Assembly (NCBI GenBank): GCA_017427945.1
Contig: JAFRRT010000012.1
Span: forward strand, 124,001-188,000
Origin: Muribaculaceae bacterium
Lineage (GTDB): Bacteria > Bacteroidota > Bacteroidia > Bacteroidales > Muribaculaceae
Direction of reading: 5' to 3'
Length of the DNA: 64,000 nucleotides
The notes below the pieces were generated by a model. The model had not been told where the DNA came from. It did not search any database and saw only the letters and a list, made by a program, of their open reading frames with translations. Both the position numbers and the translations under genes were made by a program. Positions 56,707-64,000 of the stretch are shown here, one piece after another (position 1 is the first letter of the stretch; the number at the start of each line of letters is the position of its first letter).

Positions 56707-57066
56707 ATGCAGGAACTCGACAAAAAATTCTACAAAATCGGTGACGTTTCAGAGATACTGGGTATCCCCGAATCCACCCTGCGCTACTGGGAGACGCAGT
56801 TCACCATCATTCGCCCCAAGCGCAACAAAAAGAACATACGCTACTACACGCCCAACGACATTGAGACCATCAGTAAAGTCTATTACCTGGTCAAGGAAAA
56901 AGGCTTGAAACTGGATGCGGCACAGGCCCAGATTCGTCACAACCGTGACGGCGTGGACAAGCGCTTTGACGCCATTGAGCAGCTCAAGGACATCAAGAAA
57001 CAGTTACTGAAGTTCCAGAACACCCTTGACGAGCTCTTCCCCGGCGTCACCATCCCCAAGGAATAG
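56707..57066 (+). CDS. MerR-family transcriptional regulator
   Basis: This 119-residue protein has the MerR winged helix at its N terminus (FYKIGDVSEILGIPESTLRYWETQF, RYYTPNDIETI) and a short helical dimerisation segment (KDIKKQLLKFQNTLDELFP). It lacks an effector domain and metal-binding cysteines, so it is the short Bacteroidota type. I chose ATG 56707 because the frame extension upstream overlaps the promoter. Its targets are unknown. Confidence 0.9.
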   Translation: MQELDKKFYKIGDVSEILGIPESTLRYWETQFTIIRPKRNKKNIRYYTPNDIETISKVYYLVKEKGLKLDAAQAQIRHNRDGVDKRFDAIEQLKDIKKQLLKFQNTLDELFPGVTIPKE

Positions 57067-57129
57067 CATGACTGAAAGCGAGTAGCTGCAGGCCATAGAA
57101 GCCATTACAGCAAGGCTGTTAAAAAACAA

Positions 57130-57163
57130 GTCTGGCAACGCGCGTCACCGCGCATTGCCAGAC
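57130..57163. terminator. Bidirectional terminator between MerR and the OmpP1-like gene
   Basis: GTCTGGCAA (57130-57138) pairs with TTGCCAGAC (57155-57163), with further GC pairing inside and A/T-rich flanks. Confidence 0.8.
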
Positions 57164-57211
57164 ATTCTTTAATGAATTTTATAAACGTAATTTCCGGGTT
57201 GGATTTTCTTT

Positions 57212-58858
57212 TTAGAAGCGCACTCCCAAAGTGAGAGAGATGCGGTTGTTGTGGTCCGTCACATCAGCGCTGACGTTAGGCTCATAGCCGTACTCATCAT
57301 TGATGGGCGAGAAGGCGTTATATACGCTCTCACGCATCTTGTGAACAAACGCCAGGTCGGTGTAGAACGACTTGTTGCGGTAACCCACACCACAGGTGAA
57401 GTTCTGGACCGTGTTGTCATACTGGTAAGCGGGATTTGTTCCCACAGTGGAGATGTTGAAGTCGTAATTGTCGACGCCTTTCTCCACCTGAGTAGTCTTG
57501 AAGCTGTAACCAGCACGCAGACTCCAATTGGGATTGGCACGCCACTCACCGCCAATACGGATGATGTGAGAGGGCTTGAAATAATCCTTCACGTTATAGG
57601 TCACGTCGGGATAGTCATTGCCACGGTCGTCACCAATGCGCATCGTCTCGTTGGCCACATACTCGTAGTCCAAACTGATGATACCGCTTGTACCGATCAC
57701 ACCAGCTACACTGCCCATGAAACGCCACGGAGTCTTGATAGTGTAGGTGCTGGAGTAGTCAAGGCCATTGTTGCTGCCCTTGTCGGCACTGTAGAGGTTG
57801 TTGCCGTTCTGCAATGCATTCAACGCTGCACTCACATAGTAGGTGTCACGCATGTCGTAATAGGTGGGCGTATGGAACGCGGCACCGAAACGCAGCGACT
57901 GGGTGGGCTTATAAATCAGACCCATCTTGAAGTTGACGCCAGTACCCTCGGTGTGCAGGTAGTTGTACAGTCCCCACTCGGCCCTTGTGCCATCGGCAGT
58001 CATCGGGCTTGTGTAAAGGTCTTCGTCATCGGCCATGATATAGGCGTTGGTCAGATCCTCTTCATAGGCCTGGAAACTTCTGTAATCCAAGTCGAGGATG
58101 CCGAAGTCAAGTCCCCAGTACACCTTGTTGGCAAAGTTACCACCAAAGGCGATGTTGTATTCGTCGGCATGACCACGCTCGTCAACCTCATAGTAGGCGT
58201 TGCCTGAGGTTATCGGCCTGTTCTGCTCATCAAACACAAACATACCTTTCATCATGCCGTCCTCAGCATTGATGGCACCTACATAACCTCCACTTCTCGT
58301 CGGCATGTCAAAGGTCGTTACAGCGGCCCAGGGAGCATAGCCGTCAAAATAGGGGTCGAAATCGTTGGTCCAATACAGGTCGGCATCGGTATAACCCGGT
58401 ACATTGACAAACGCGTCGGCAATGTAATTACTCATCGAAGTGGGGATATTTGACACAGCGCCGGTGTAGTGACGGTTGAACGACTGCAAGCGATTATAGG
58501 TGAAACCGAAGTTGAGGTTGGGCACCGACTCGCTGTCAAGGCGGATTGCTCCGATATAACCCACGTTGTTCACATTGAACTTGGTCTCGTTCAATTTATC
58601 CATTCCAGCTTTGGTACTGTTGAAGTCCAAGCTCATGGTGATACCCAGATCGGAACTGCGGTATACTCCGATACCACCGGGGTTTTGAGTGAGCACCGAC
58701 AGGTCGCCTCCCAGGGCTCCGAAGGCACCTGCCATAGACTGGAAGCGTGAGGTACCACGGAGTTCGGTTTGTGACATCTGCAGGACATCAAAAGCGTCCT
58801 GAGCGTTGATCAAGAGAGGAAGTCCGCACAACAAGATGGCAAAAACTTTCTTCTTCAT
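57212..58858 (-). CDS. FadL/OmpP1-like outer membrane protein
   Basis: This 548-residue protein has a signal peptide (VFAILLCGLPLLINAQ). The N-terminal plug-like stretch GTSRFQSMAGAFGALGGDLSVLTQNPGGIGVYRSSDLG matches OmpP1/FadL-family proteins. Alternating aromatic strands run to the C terminus, which ends in the aromatic GVRF typical of outer-membrane barrels. It may take up hydrophobic molecules across the outer membrane, but the Bacteroidota branch is poorly studied. It is a single gene. Confidence 0.85.
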   Translation of the reverse strand: MKKKVFAILLCGLPLLINAQDAFDVLQMSQTELRGTSRFQSMAGAFGALGGDLSVLTQNPGGIGVYRSSDLGITMSLDFNSTKAGMDKLNETKFNVNNVGYIGAIRLDSESVPNLNFGFTYNRLQSFNRHYTGAVSNIPTSMSNYIADAFVNVPGYTDADLYWTNDFDPYFDGYAPWAAVTTFDMPTRSGGYVGAINAEDGMMKGMFVFDEQNRPITSGNAYYEVDERGHADEYNIAFGGNFANKVYWGLDFGILDLDYRSFQAYEEDLTNAYIMADDEDLYTSPMTADGTRAEWGLYNYLHTEGTGVNFKMGLIYKPTQSLRFGAAFHTPTYYDMRDTYYVSAALNALQNGNNLYSADKGSNNGLDYSSTYTIKTPWRFMGSVAGVIGTSGIISLDYEYVANETMRIGDDRGNDYPDVTYNVKDYFKPSHIIRIGGEWRANPNWSLRAGYSFKTTQVEKGVDNYDFNISTVGTNPAYQYDNTVQNFTCGVGYRNKSFYTDLAFVHKMRESVYNAFSPINDEYGYEPNVSADVTDHNNRISLTLGVRF

Positions 58859-58925
58859 AGCTATCTAATTGATTATATTTCAGTTAAAAATATGAATTAA
58901 TGCGTGTGTGTTGGTGTTTTTGCCA

Positions 58926-60113
58926 TTAGCGACGATGTCCGCCACCACCATGGCTGCCGCCTCCGCCGCCACCCGACGAGCCACGGCTACCGCCACCTGA
59001 GCTGCTGCCGCCACTATAGGAACGGCTGCCACCGCTTGAGCTGCTGCCGCTGCTGTAGGAACGGCTGCCACCACTGCTGCTGCCGCCACTGTAGGAACGA
59101 CCGCCGCCGCTGGAGCTGCCGCCGCTGTAGGAACGACCGCCACCCGAGGATGAACGCGAAACACTGCTGCTACGGGATGTTACGCCCGAGGTACCACGTG
59201 AACCCATGTTGCCGCCACGCGAGCCAATGCTGCCGCTACCACGGCTACGGGTAGTGCTACCAATGCCTGAACCACGATTGCCGTCAGCACCGCGAGCGGC
59301 AATGCCACTGCGGCTGTGATTGTTGCCCAGACCTACACGGCTGCGACCGTTGCGGTTAGCTGCCAAACCTTGGCGGTGACCGCCTGCGCGCCAGCTGTGA
59401 CCATTGTAGTGGGGGGTAGTGTGGCCATAGTAAGTGGGATTGCTATACCAGTGATGTCCCCAGCCATAAGGGTGACCCCAGCCCCAACCAGTGCGATACC
59501 AGGGGCTGTAATGCCAACCCCAGTGCCAGTTGCTGTAATAACCGTAATACCAGGGATAATGCCATGACCAAGGGCTGTACCAGCCATAAGCTCCATACCA
59601 ACCGTAACCCACATACCAGGGCTCATACCAGCCAGTGTACCAGGGATAATAGGACGAAGCCCATCCATAGTAATTGCCATAACCCCAGTCACTGCCTACC
59701 ACCAAATTGATGGTCGGTGACTCATCATAGTAAAGTTCTACCAAGTCATCGTCATCGCTCAAGATTACGATGTCGGGGTTGTAGAAACGCTCAATGCGAC
59801 GCGTGTTAGCAAACGCATCCTCAAAGATCGTGTCACCATTGATGTCGACTTCATAACTAAGTGAATCGTACTCAACGCCATGGCGGTTGTACTCATCAAC
59901 ATCACGCTCGGCGCGGTAGTTGTTGCTTGACACCACCTTGTAATTCTCAGGGACCTCGCCATATACAGCGATGGTCTTAGCAGGCTTAACGACGGTCGTC
60001 TTTACCGTAGCGGGCTTTGATGCATCATAATAGATGTCGTCATAGTCCTGAGCAAAGAGCGGACCAGCAGTCAAGGCCATCATGCCAATTAAAGCTAATA
60101 CACTGTTTTTCAT
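58926..60113 (-). CDS. Secreted Trp/Tyr/Gly-rich protein with Ser-Gly repeat tail
   Basis: This 395-residue protein has a signal peptide (VLALIGMMALTAGPLFAQ). An ordinary N-terminal part (about 20-135) is followed by a central part (about 138-215) made almost only of Trp, Tyr, Gly, His, Ser and Pro (WYGAYGWYSPWSWHYPWYYG). The tail (about 310-395) has RSYSGGSSSGGG-like repeats and ends SHGGGGHRR. No catalytic motif is seen. Such composition suggests a sticky or fibrous surface/secreted protein. Function is unknown. Confidence 0.8.
   Translation of the reverse strand: MKNSVLALIGMMALTAGPLFAQDYDDIYYDASKPATVKTTVVKPAKTIAVYGEVPENYKVVSSNNYRAERDVDEYNRHGVEYDSLSYEVDINGDTIFEDAFANTRRIERFYNPDIVILSDDDDLVELYYDESPTINLVVGSDWGYGNYYGWASSYYPWYTGWYEPWYVGYGWYGAYGWYSPWSWHYPWYYGYYSNWHWGWHYSPWYRTGWGWGHPYGWGHHWYSNPTYYGHTTPHYNGHSWRAGGHRQGLAANRNGRSRVGLGNNHSRSGIAARGADGNRGSGIGSTTRSRGSGSIGSRGGNMGSRGTSGVTSRSSSVSRSSSGGGRSYSGGSSSGGGRSYSGGSSSGGSRSYSSGSSSSGGSRSYSGGSSSGGGSRGSSGGGGGGSHGGGGHRR
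58935..59150 (-). repeat. Tandem repeat coding RSYSGGSSSGG units
   Basis: At least five units of about 36 bases (12 residues) are visible, with the bases TAGGAACG recurring on the plus strand at each Arg-Ser-Tyr. Slippage here would change the tail length. Confidence 0.75.
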
Positions 60114-60396
60114 AATCTATCACGTTTTAAAATTCATTATTATTAAAAATGTTTCTTACGCCTTTTAGACACATTAAAATTAAAAAAGTTTAAGTTGACT
60201 TTTAAAAAGTGTTGCAAGTTATGATAGAAAAACCGAACGACGGCCATTTTTTGCGTGAAAAAATACTAATCGCACGATTTTTAACACAATAACCGCTATT
60301 CGATGGCAAAAACCGTGCCATCATGGACATGGCAGTGGCATGACACACGTGACAATGACAGCGTTTAAGTTTTTTTATGTAATTTTGCTGCCGGTT
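60114..60396. other. Intergenic region before the TrmN6 gene
   Basis: This 283-base A/T-rich gap holds the leader of the Trp/Tyr-rich gene on minus and, on plus, the -7 element TAATTTTG at 60380-60387. No RNA gene is seen. Confidence 0.6.
60380..60387 (+). promoter_or_regulatory. -7 element TAATTTTG just before the TrmN6 start
   Basis: The element ends 9 bases before ATG 60397, giving a leader of only a few bases. Confidence 0.5.
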
Positions 60397-61107
60397 ATGG
60401 GAAGGGAGAAAGTTTTCAGATTCAAGCGTTTTGCAGTGGTCAATGACCGCAGCGCCATGAAGGTAGGCACCGACGGCGTGCTGTTGGGTGCATGGTGCCC
60501 CGTTGACGGAGCCCGACGTGTGCTCGACGTGGGAACAGGCTGCGGCGTCATCGCCCTGATGGTCGCCCAGCGCAACCCCGTTGCCATCATCGACGGCATC
60601 GACATCGATCTTGGGGCCGTCGAGGAAGCCGCCCACAACTTCGCCGCCTCGCCCTGGGGCGACCGCTTGAAAGCCCATGACATGGATTTCAACGACATGG
60701 TCGACAAGCACGCCTATGACCTGATTGTCTCCAACCCACCCTACTTCATCGACAGCCTGCTGCCGACAGATAACAAGCGCACTCTCGCCCGACATACCCG
60801 CACACTCACCTACCGCCAACTCATCGAAGGGGCGGCACGGCTGCTTACCGACGATGGCACGCTGGCACTGATTTCCCCTACCGATGCCGAGGAACAGATT
60901 ATTGAAGCGGCCACATTTGCCTCGCTGCCTGTAAGGCACGTGACACGCGTCATCCCCGTTGAGGGCGGAGAGGCCAAGCGCACGATGTGGGAGCTTTCAC
61001 GGCGCGCACGTCCTTATCTGGAGGACACAATTACGATCGCCCACGCCAACGGTGACTTCACCCAAGAGTATATCACACTGACGAGGGACTTCTATTTGAA
61101 ATTTTAG
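60397..61107 (+). CDS. tRNA1(Val) A37 N6-methyltransferase (TrmN6/YfiC family)
   Basis: This 236-residue Rossmann methyltransferase starts with the family's FRFKRFAVVNDRSAMKVGTDG. The SAM motif is VLDVGTGCGVIALMVAQ and the N6-adenine methylase motif is IVSNPPYF. It should methylate A37 of tRNA1(Val). The start ATG 60397 (MGREKVFRF) suits homologues; an open frame upstream covers the promoter. Its stop faces the SUMF1-dockerin gene 32 bases away. Confidence 0.9.
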   Translation: MGREKVFRFKRFAVVNDRSAMKVGTDGVLLGAWCPVDGARRVLDVGTGCGVIALMVAQRNPVAIIDGIDIDLGAVEEAAHNFAASPWGDRLKAHDMDFNDMVDKHAYDLIVSNPPYFIDSLLPTDNKRTLARHTRTLTYRQLIEGAARLLTDDGTLALISPTDAEEQIIEAATFASLPVRHVTRVIPVEGGEAKRTMWELSRRARPYLEDTITIAHANGDFTQEYITLTRDFYLKF

Positions 61108-61139
61108 GGGATGGACTTAGACGATATTACTATTGGTAG

Positions 61140-62114
61140 TTATAAGACGAGGCGAAGACCCAAGTCGCCGCTTATGCCTGCAGGCATGTAGTAACCTCGA
61201 TAGGAAACGCGGCAGTAGCCCACAGGGCCATACCAGCTGCCGCCACGCAGCACCGTGAAAGTACCCGTCTCAGGTCCCGTCGGGTTGGTCTGGGGTTCGG
61301 CGGGATATGTGTCGCACCAGTCAAAACACCACTCCCACACGCTGCCCGACATGTCATACAGCCCCAACTCATTGGGAACCTTTGTAGCAACAAGATGAGA
61401 CTGCTCACCGCTGTTGCCCGAATACCAAGCCACCTCATCAATGTCATCACCTCCTGCATACTTGTAGCCACGGCTCTTGTTGCCGCCACGGGCCGCATAT
61501 TCCCATTCGGCTTCGGTGGGCAACCTGAAGGTCTGGCCTGTCATCTCATTCAGTTTGGCGATGAAATCCTGGCAGTCATACCATGTGACACGCTCCACCG
61601 GCAGATTCAAGTCGCCGGTTGAATAACTCGGGTTGTCGCCCATCACTGCCACCCAAAGGGCCTGAGTCACCTCGGTCTCACCAATGCTGAAATCGCTCAA
61701 CGTCACTTCATGGGCAGGCTTCTCCCTATCATAGGCATCGGTGCCCTGCTCGGGCGTTGCGCCCATGGTGAATGTGCCGCCCTCGACTGCCACCATCGTG
61801 AAAGACACATCGCCCACGACGAAGGTCTGGTTTTGCTGTACATCATGCTGCCAGATGCCTGTCAACAGATAGTCAATGAGATCGGTCACGTCAGCGATGT
61901 TGACTGATCCGTCAAGATTCACATCGGCACAGGATGATGTCGTCTGTGAGGCTCCACCCAGCAATACGTCGATGAGCGAGGTCACGTCAGCTATATTCAC
62001 GTTGCCGTCGCCGTTCACGTCGCCCGCCTGATTTGTGGCAGGGGCAGCGGTACAAGGCATCATGGCCAGCAATGCCGCAAGCGATAGCAGCACGGTTTGA
62101 AAAGACTTCTTCAT
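61140..62114 (-). CDS. Secreted dockerin-like plus SUMF1 (FGE-like) protein
   Basis: This 324-residue protein has a signal peptide (VLLSLAALLAMMPCTAAPA). An N-terminal dockerin-like pair (about 30-85; GDVNGDGNVNIADVTSLID and DVNLDGSVNIADVTDLIDYLL) comes before a SUMF1/FGE-like domain (about 100-324; FRLPTEAEWEYAARGG, GLYDMSGSVWEWCFDWCD). The C-terminal site reads RGGSWYGPVGYCRVSYR: the second FGE cysteine is kept and the first is replaced. I chose ATG 62114 because upstream extension gives no signal peptide. It is the third SUMF1 and the third dockerin-type protein in the window. Confidence 0.85.
   Translation of the reverse strand: MKKSFQTVLLSLAALLAMMPCTAAPATNQAGDVNGDGNVNIADVTSLIDVLLGGASQTTSSCADVNLDGSVNIADVTDLIDYLLTGIWQHDVQQNQTFVVGDVSFTMVAVEGGTFTMGATPEQGTDAYDREKPAHEVTLSDFSIGETEVTQALWVAVMGDNPSYSTGDLNLPVERVTWYDCQDFIAKLNEMTGQTFRLPTEAEWEYAARGGNKSRGYKYAGGDDIDEVAWYSGNSGEQSHLVATKVPNELGLYDMSGSVWEWCFDWCDTYPAEPQTNPTGPETGTFTVLRGGSWYGPVGYCRVSYRGYYMPAGISGDLGLRLVL
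61855..62030 (-). other. Dockerin-like calcium-loop pair (N-terminal, in the SUMF1 protein)
   Basis: The two loops are D-V-N-G-D-G and D-V-N-L-D-G, each followed by NVNIADVT- or SVNIADVT-type helices. This is the only one of the three that is N-terminal. Confidence 0.78.
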
Positions 62115-62156
62115 GCAGTTAAGAGGTTTTCTTGGACGTTTTAATCTAATCGGGTA

Positions 62157-62164
62157 CAAAAGTA
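62157..62164 (-). promoter_or_regulatory. -7 element TACTTTTG for the dockerin-SUMF1 gene
   Basis: It is 42 bases before ATG 62114 on minus. No clear -33 TTG is seen. Confidence 0.55.
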
Positions 62165-62219
62165 GGCAGAATTCCCCGATTGACGCGCCTGTCATATAAA
62201 GAAAATGTGCATGGCACAA

Positions 62220-62258
62220 AAAAAACAAAAGTCCCGAGACGCCGAATTGTCAAGGGAC
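62220..62258 (-). terminator. Orphan terminator-like hairpin on the minus strand
   Basis: On minus GTCCC (62258-62254) pairs with GGGAC (62235-62231), with GAC/GTC inside, followed by TTTTGTTTTTTTTG. It ends no annotated gene; a small RNA of up to about 250 bases could precede it. Confidence 0.4.
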
Positions 62259-62513
62259 CTATATGTTCTGTGTCGCGTCATGCTTCATCAGCAGTTTGAC
62301 ACAATGTTGAAGTGTTTTATTATTAAGAAAAAGTCAGTTTTTATCGTTTGAAGCTTTTATTCTTCAACTGAGTCGATATATTGACTAGCATTCCATCAAA
62401 AAGTTTAACCACACGATAATATTTAACATTCGTTAAGAATTAAGCCTCTTCTTTTTTTGAAAAAAAATCAGGCCGAGATAGCCGATTTACCACATTAAAT
62501 GATTAATTTTGCC

Positions 62514-62521
62514 GAAACAAT
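62514..62521 (+). promoter_or_regulatory. -7 element TAATTTTG for prs
   Basis: It is 18 bases before ATG 62540. The -33 is not well defined. Confidence 0.55.
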
Positions 62522-62539
62522 TTTTATGGAAATTTCGCT

Positions 62540-63475
62540 ATGGCTGATTTGAAGATTTTCTCGGGCACGAACTCCCGATATGTTGCACAAAAGATTGCAG
62601 CGGAACTGGGAACCGAACTTGGTAATGTCAATATCCTGCGTTTTGCAGATGGAGAGTTTGAGGTATGCTATGAAGAGCCCGTGCGCGGGGCAGAAGTGTA
62701 TCTGGTACAATCCACATTCAACGCAAGTGAAAACCTCATGGAACTGCTGCTGATGGTGGATGCCGCCAAGCGCGCATCGGCCCACTCGGTAATCGCAGTC
62801 ATCCCCTACTTCGGCTGGGCCCGACAGGACCGCAAGGACAAACCGCGTGTGTCAATCGCAGCCAAACTGGTCGCCAACCTCTTGATAGCAGCCGGCATCG
62901 ACCGCCTGATCACGATGGACCTGCATGCCGACCAGATTCAAGGTTTCTTCGACATCCCTGTGGACCACCTCTATGCCTCAACGATGTTTGTTCCTGATAT
63001 TGCCAACCTCAACCTCGAGAATCTCGTCATCGCCTCACCCGATGTGGGCGGTGCCAAACGCGCGAACTCCTATGCTAAATACTTCAACGCGCCCCTCGTG
63101 CTGTGCCACAAGCAGCGCCTGCAGGCCAACGTGGTGGAGAGTATGACCATCATAGGTGACGTCACCGATAAAGATGTCATCCTCATTGACGACCTGGTGG
63201 ACACTGCCGGCACCATCTGCAAGGCAGCATCATTGATGAAAGAGAACGGAGCCCGCAGCGTGCGTGCTTACATCTCCCACGCCGTGATGAGTGACCCCGC
63301 CAGCGAGCGCGTGATGGAAAGTGGACTTGACGAGCTGGTCATCAGTGACAGCATCCCCTATGACACCGAACGCTGTCCCAAAGTGCGCGTGCTGAGTGTC
63401 GATAAACTGTTCGCCAGCACCATCAAGCACGTCAACAAGAAGGAATCCATCAGCGAGGTATTCCTCTTTAAATAA
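62540..63475 (+). CDS. prs: Ribose-phosphate pyrophosphokinase
   Basis: This 311-residue enzyme makes PRPP from ribose-5-phosphate and ATP. It shows FSGTNSRYVAQKIA, FADGEFEVCYEEPVRG, PYFGWARQDRKDKPR, the metal site MDLHADQIQGFFDIPVDH and the PRPP loop VILIDDLVDTAGTICKA. It acts in the cytoplasm and feeds nucleotide, His and Trp synthesis. It has its own promoter and terminator. Confidence 0.97.
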   Translation: MADLKIFSGTNSRYVAQKIAAELGTELGNVNILRFADGEFEVCYEEPVRGAEVYLVQSTFNASENLMELLLMVDAAKRASAHSVIAVIPYFGWARQDRKDKPRVSIAAKLVANLLIAAGIDRLITMDLHADQIQGFFDIPVDHLYASTMFVPDIANLNLENLVIASPDVGGAKRANSYAKYFNAPLVLCHKQRLQANVVESMTIIGDVTDKDVILIDDLVDTAGTICKAASLMKENGARSVRAYISHAVMSDPASERVMESGLDELVISDSIPYDTERCPKVRVLSVDKLFASTIKHVNKKESISEVFLFK

Positions 63476-63501
63476 ACACTCAAACCGAACAACCATATTT
63501 A

Positions 63502-63533
63502 GTGAGTGGCCGCCAAGGTCACTCACCTTTTTA
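63502..63533 (+). terminator. Intrinsic terminator of prs
   Basis: GTGAGTGGCC (63502-63511) pairs with GGTCACTCAC (63517-63526) through one wobble, followed by CTTTTTAC. Confidence 0.85.
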
Positions 63534-63580
63534 CATAATTACAAAAGTGCGGCATATTAATTATATTTAAACTTTTTTTA

Positions 63581-63611
63581 TTTGTTATTTACATTTTTTT
63601 GATTAATTTTG
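63581..63611 (+). promoter_or_regulatory. Promoter for the PD40-like gene at the window end
   Basis: TTTG (63581-63584), 19 bases, then TAATTTTG (63604-63611). The leader to ATG 63682 is about 66 bases. Confidence 0.75.
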
Positions 63612-63681
63612 CTGCATACTCAATGACCATTATTGAATTGTTTTATAACCGAATTGTTTAACTTAAAACCATTTAACCATC

Positions 63682-64000
63682 ATGATGAGAAAAGTTCTTT
63701 TCGCTTTGGCGTTAGGCTTCTCGATGAGTGCAATGGGTCAGGTACTGAATGTGACCTCGATTGAGAAGGTCAATCTGCCTGAACAGGCTGCTGTAGCGGC
63801 AATAAGCCCCCAGGGCGATTACCTGCTGCTGACCAGCGCCACCAACCAGGGCCTCACCAAGTTAGACCTGACAAGTGGCCAAACAACCGTGCTGAGCACT
63901 GCTGCCAGCGCCGGCCACAACGTGAAGATTTCGCCCGACGGCCAAACGGTCGTTTATCGCGAAGGCTCTTTCAACGACAAGCATCTGCGCTATTCATCGC
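63682..64000 (+). CDS. Secreted PD40/TolB-like beta-propeller protein, 3' truncated by window edge
   Basis: The open frame starts ATGATGAGAAAAG and runs through the window end (106 codons seen). A signal peptide (KVLFALALGFSMSAMGQ) is followed by propeller-type repeats: AAISPQGDYLLLTSATNQG and VKISPDGQTVVYREGSFND both show the SPDGxxxxY signature of PD40/WD40-like repeats. It is probably a periplasmic or secreted protein; TolB-like or peptidase-linked propellers both fit. The rest is outside the window. Confidence 0.8.
   Translation, partial: MMRKVLFALALGFSMSAMGQVLNVTSIEKVNLPEQAAVAAISPQGDYLLLTSATNQGLTKLDLTSGQTTVLSTAASAGHNVKISPDGQTVVYREGSFNDKHLRYSS

Larger units (their letters stand above)
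62115..62539. other. Divergent intergenic region between the dockerin-SUMF1 gene and prs
   Basis: This 425-base A/T-rich gap holds a minus -7 element (62157-62164), an orphan minus-strand terminator-like hairpin (62226-62258) and the prs -7 element (62514-62521). No open reading frame of note was seen. Confidence 0.65.

Overview
The window looks like a chromosomal segment of a gut-type Bacteroidales bacterium, most likely of the Muribaculaceae/Prevotellaceae sort. I infer this from Bacteroidota promoter elements (TAnnTTTG with an upstream TTG) in front of many genes and from the gene content: an RprXY-like two-component pair, a BspA-type leucine-rich-repeat protein, DUF3667, DUF4290 and DUF5103 proteins, type B ribosomal protein L31, pyruvate phosphate dikinase, carboxynorspermidine decarboxylase, PEGA/SUMF1-type secreted proteins and dockerin-like tails. 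No rRNA, tRNA, CRISPR array, insertion sequence or prophage gene was seen. The window is cut inside a gene at both ends.

Layout. 1-1258: the end of a sensor kinase and its OmpR-type regulator. 1460-7314: PlsC acyltransferase, a large secreted BspA-like protein with a dockerin-like pair, a CpsB/YwqE-type PHP phosphatase and ribosomal protein L31. 7414-10257 (minus): a membrane-protein operon (DUF308/HdeD-like, then two tandem DUF3667 paralogues). 10378-17274 (plus): a lipid kinase, then a glycogen/alpha-glucan set (debranching enzyme, GT4 glycosyltransferase, GH57 amylase with a histone-H1-like tail) and a secreted protein with two cohesin-like domains plus a dockerin. 17513-23361: trigger factor, a small lipoprotein, PPDK and FolD.

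23448-35064 (minus) is the most unusual part. A LytTR regulator and a membrane FHA/zinc-ribbon protein form one unit. A second unit follows: an acidic membrane repeat protein, an exported caspase-like protein, a zinc-ribbon/FHA protein, a PP2C phosphatase, a transmembrane Ser/Thr kinase with MORN repeats, two exported PEGA-SUMF1 proteins and finally a class A penicillin-binding protein. Tight spacing and overlapping genes suggest one phospho-signalling system reaching across the inner membrane, perhaps tied to cell-wall synthesis. This is the best candidate for an undescribed system.

35321-41551 (minus): groESL and the tsaB-DUF4290-rimM-ompA-proS operon. 41727-47936: an M64 peptidase, an HsdR-N-like protein and five consecutive small secreted proteins of mostly unknown function, including an XAC2610-like and a YARHG-domain protein. 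48004-57066: UvrD/PcrA helicase with nspC, a DUF5103 protein, alaS with a Ca/Na antiporter and a MerR regulator. 57212-64000: a FadL/OmpP1-like outer membrane protein, a Trp/Tyr/Gly-rich secreted protein with Ser-Gly repeats, TrmN6, a dockerin-SUMF1 protein, Prs, and the start of a PD40/TolB-like protein.

Two themes recur. Three proteins carry near-identical dockerin-like pairs and one of them also has cohesin-like domains. Three proteins carry SUMF1-like domains that lack the first catalytic cysteine.
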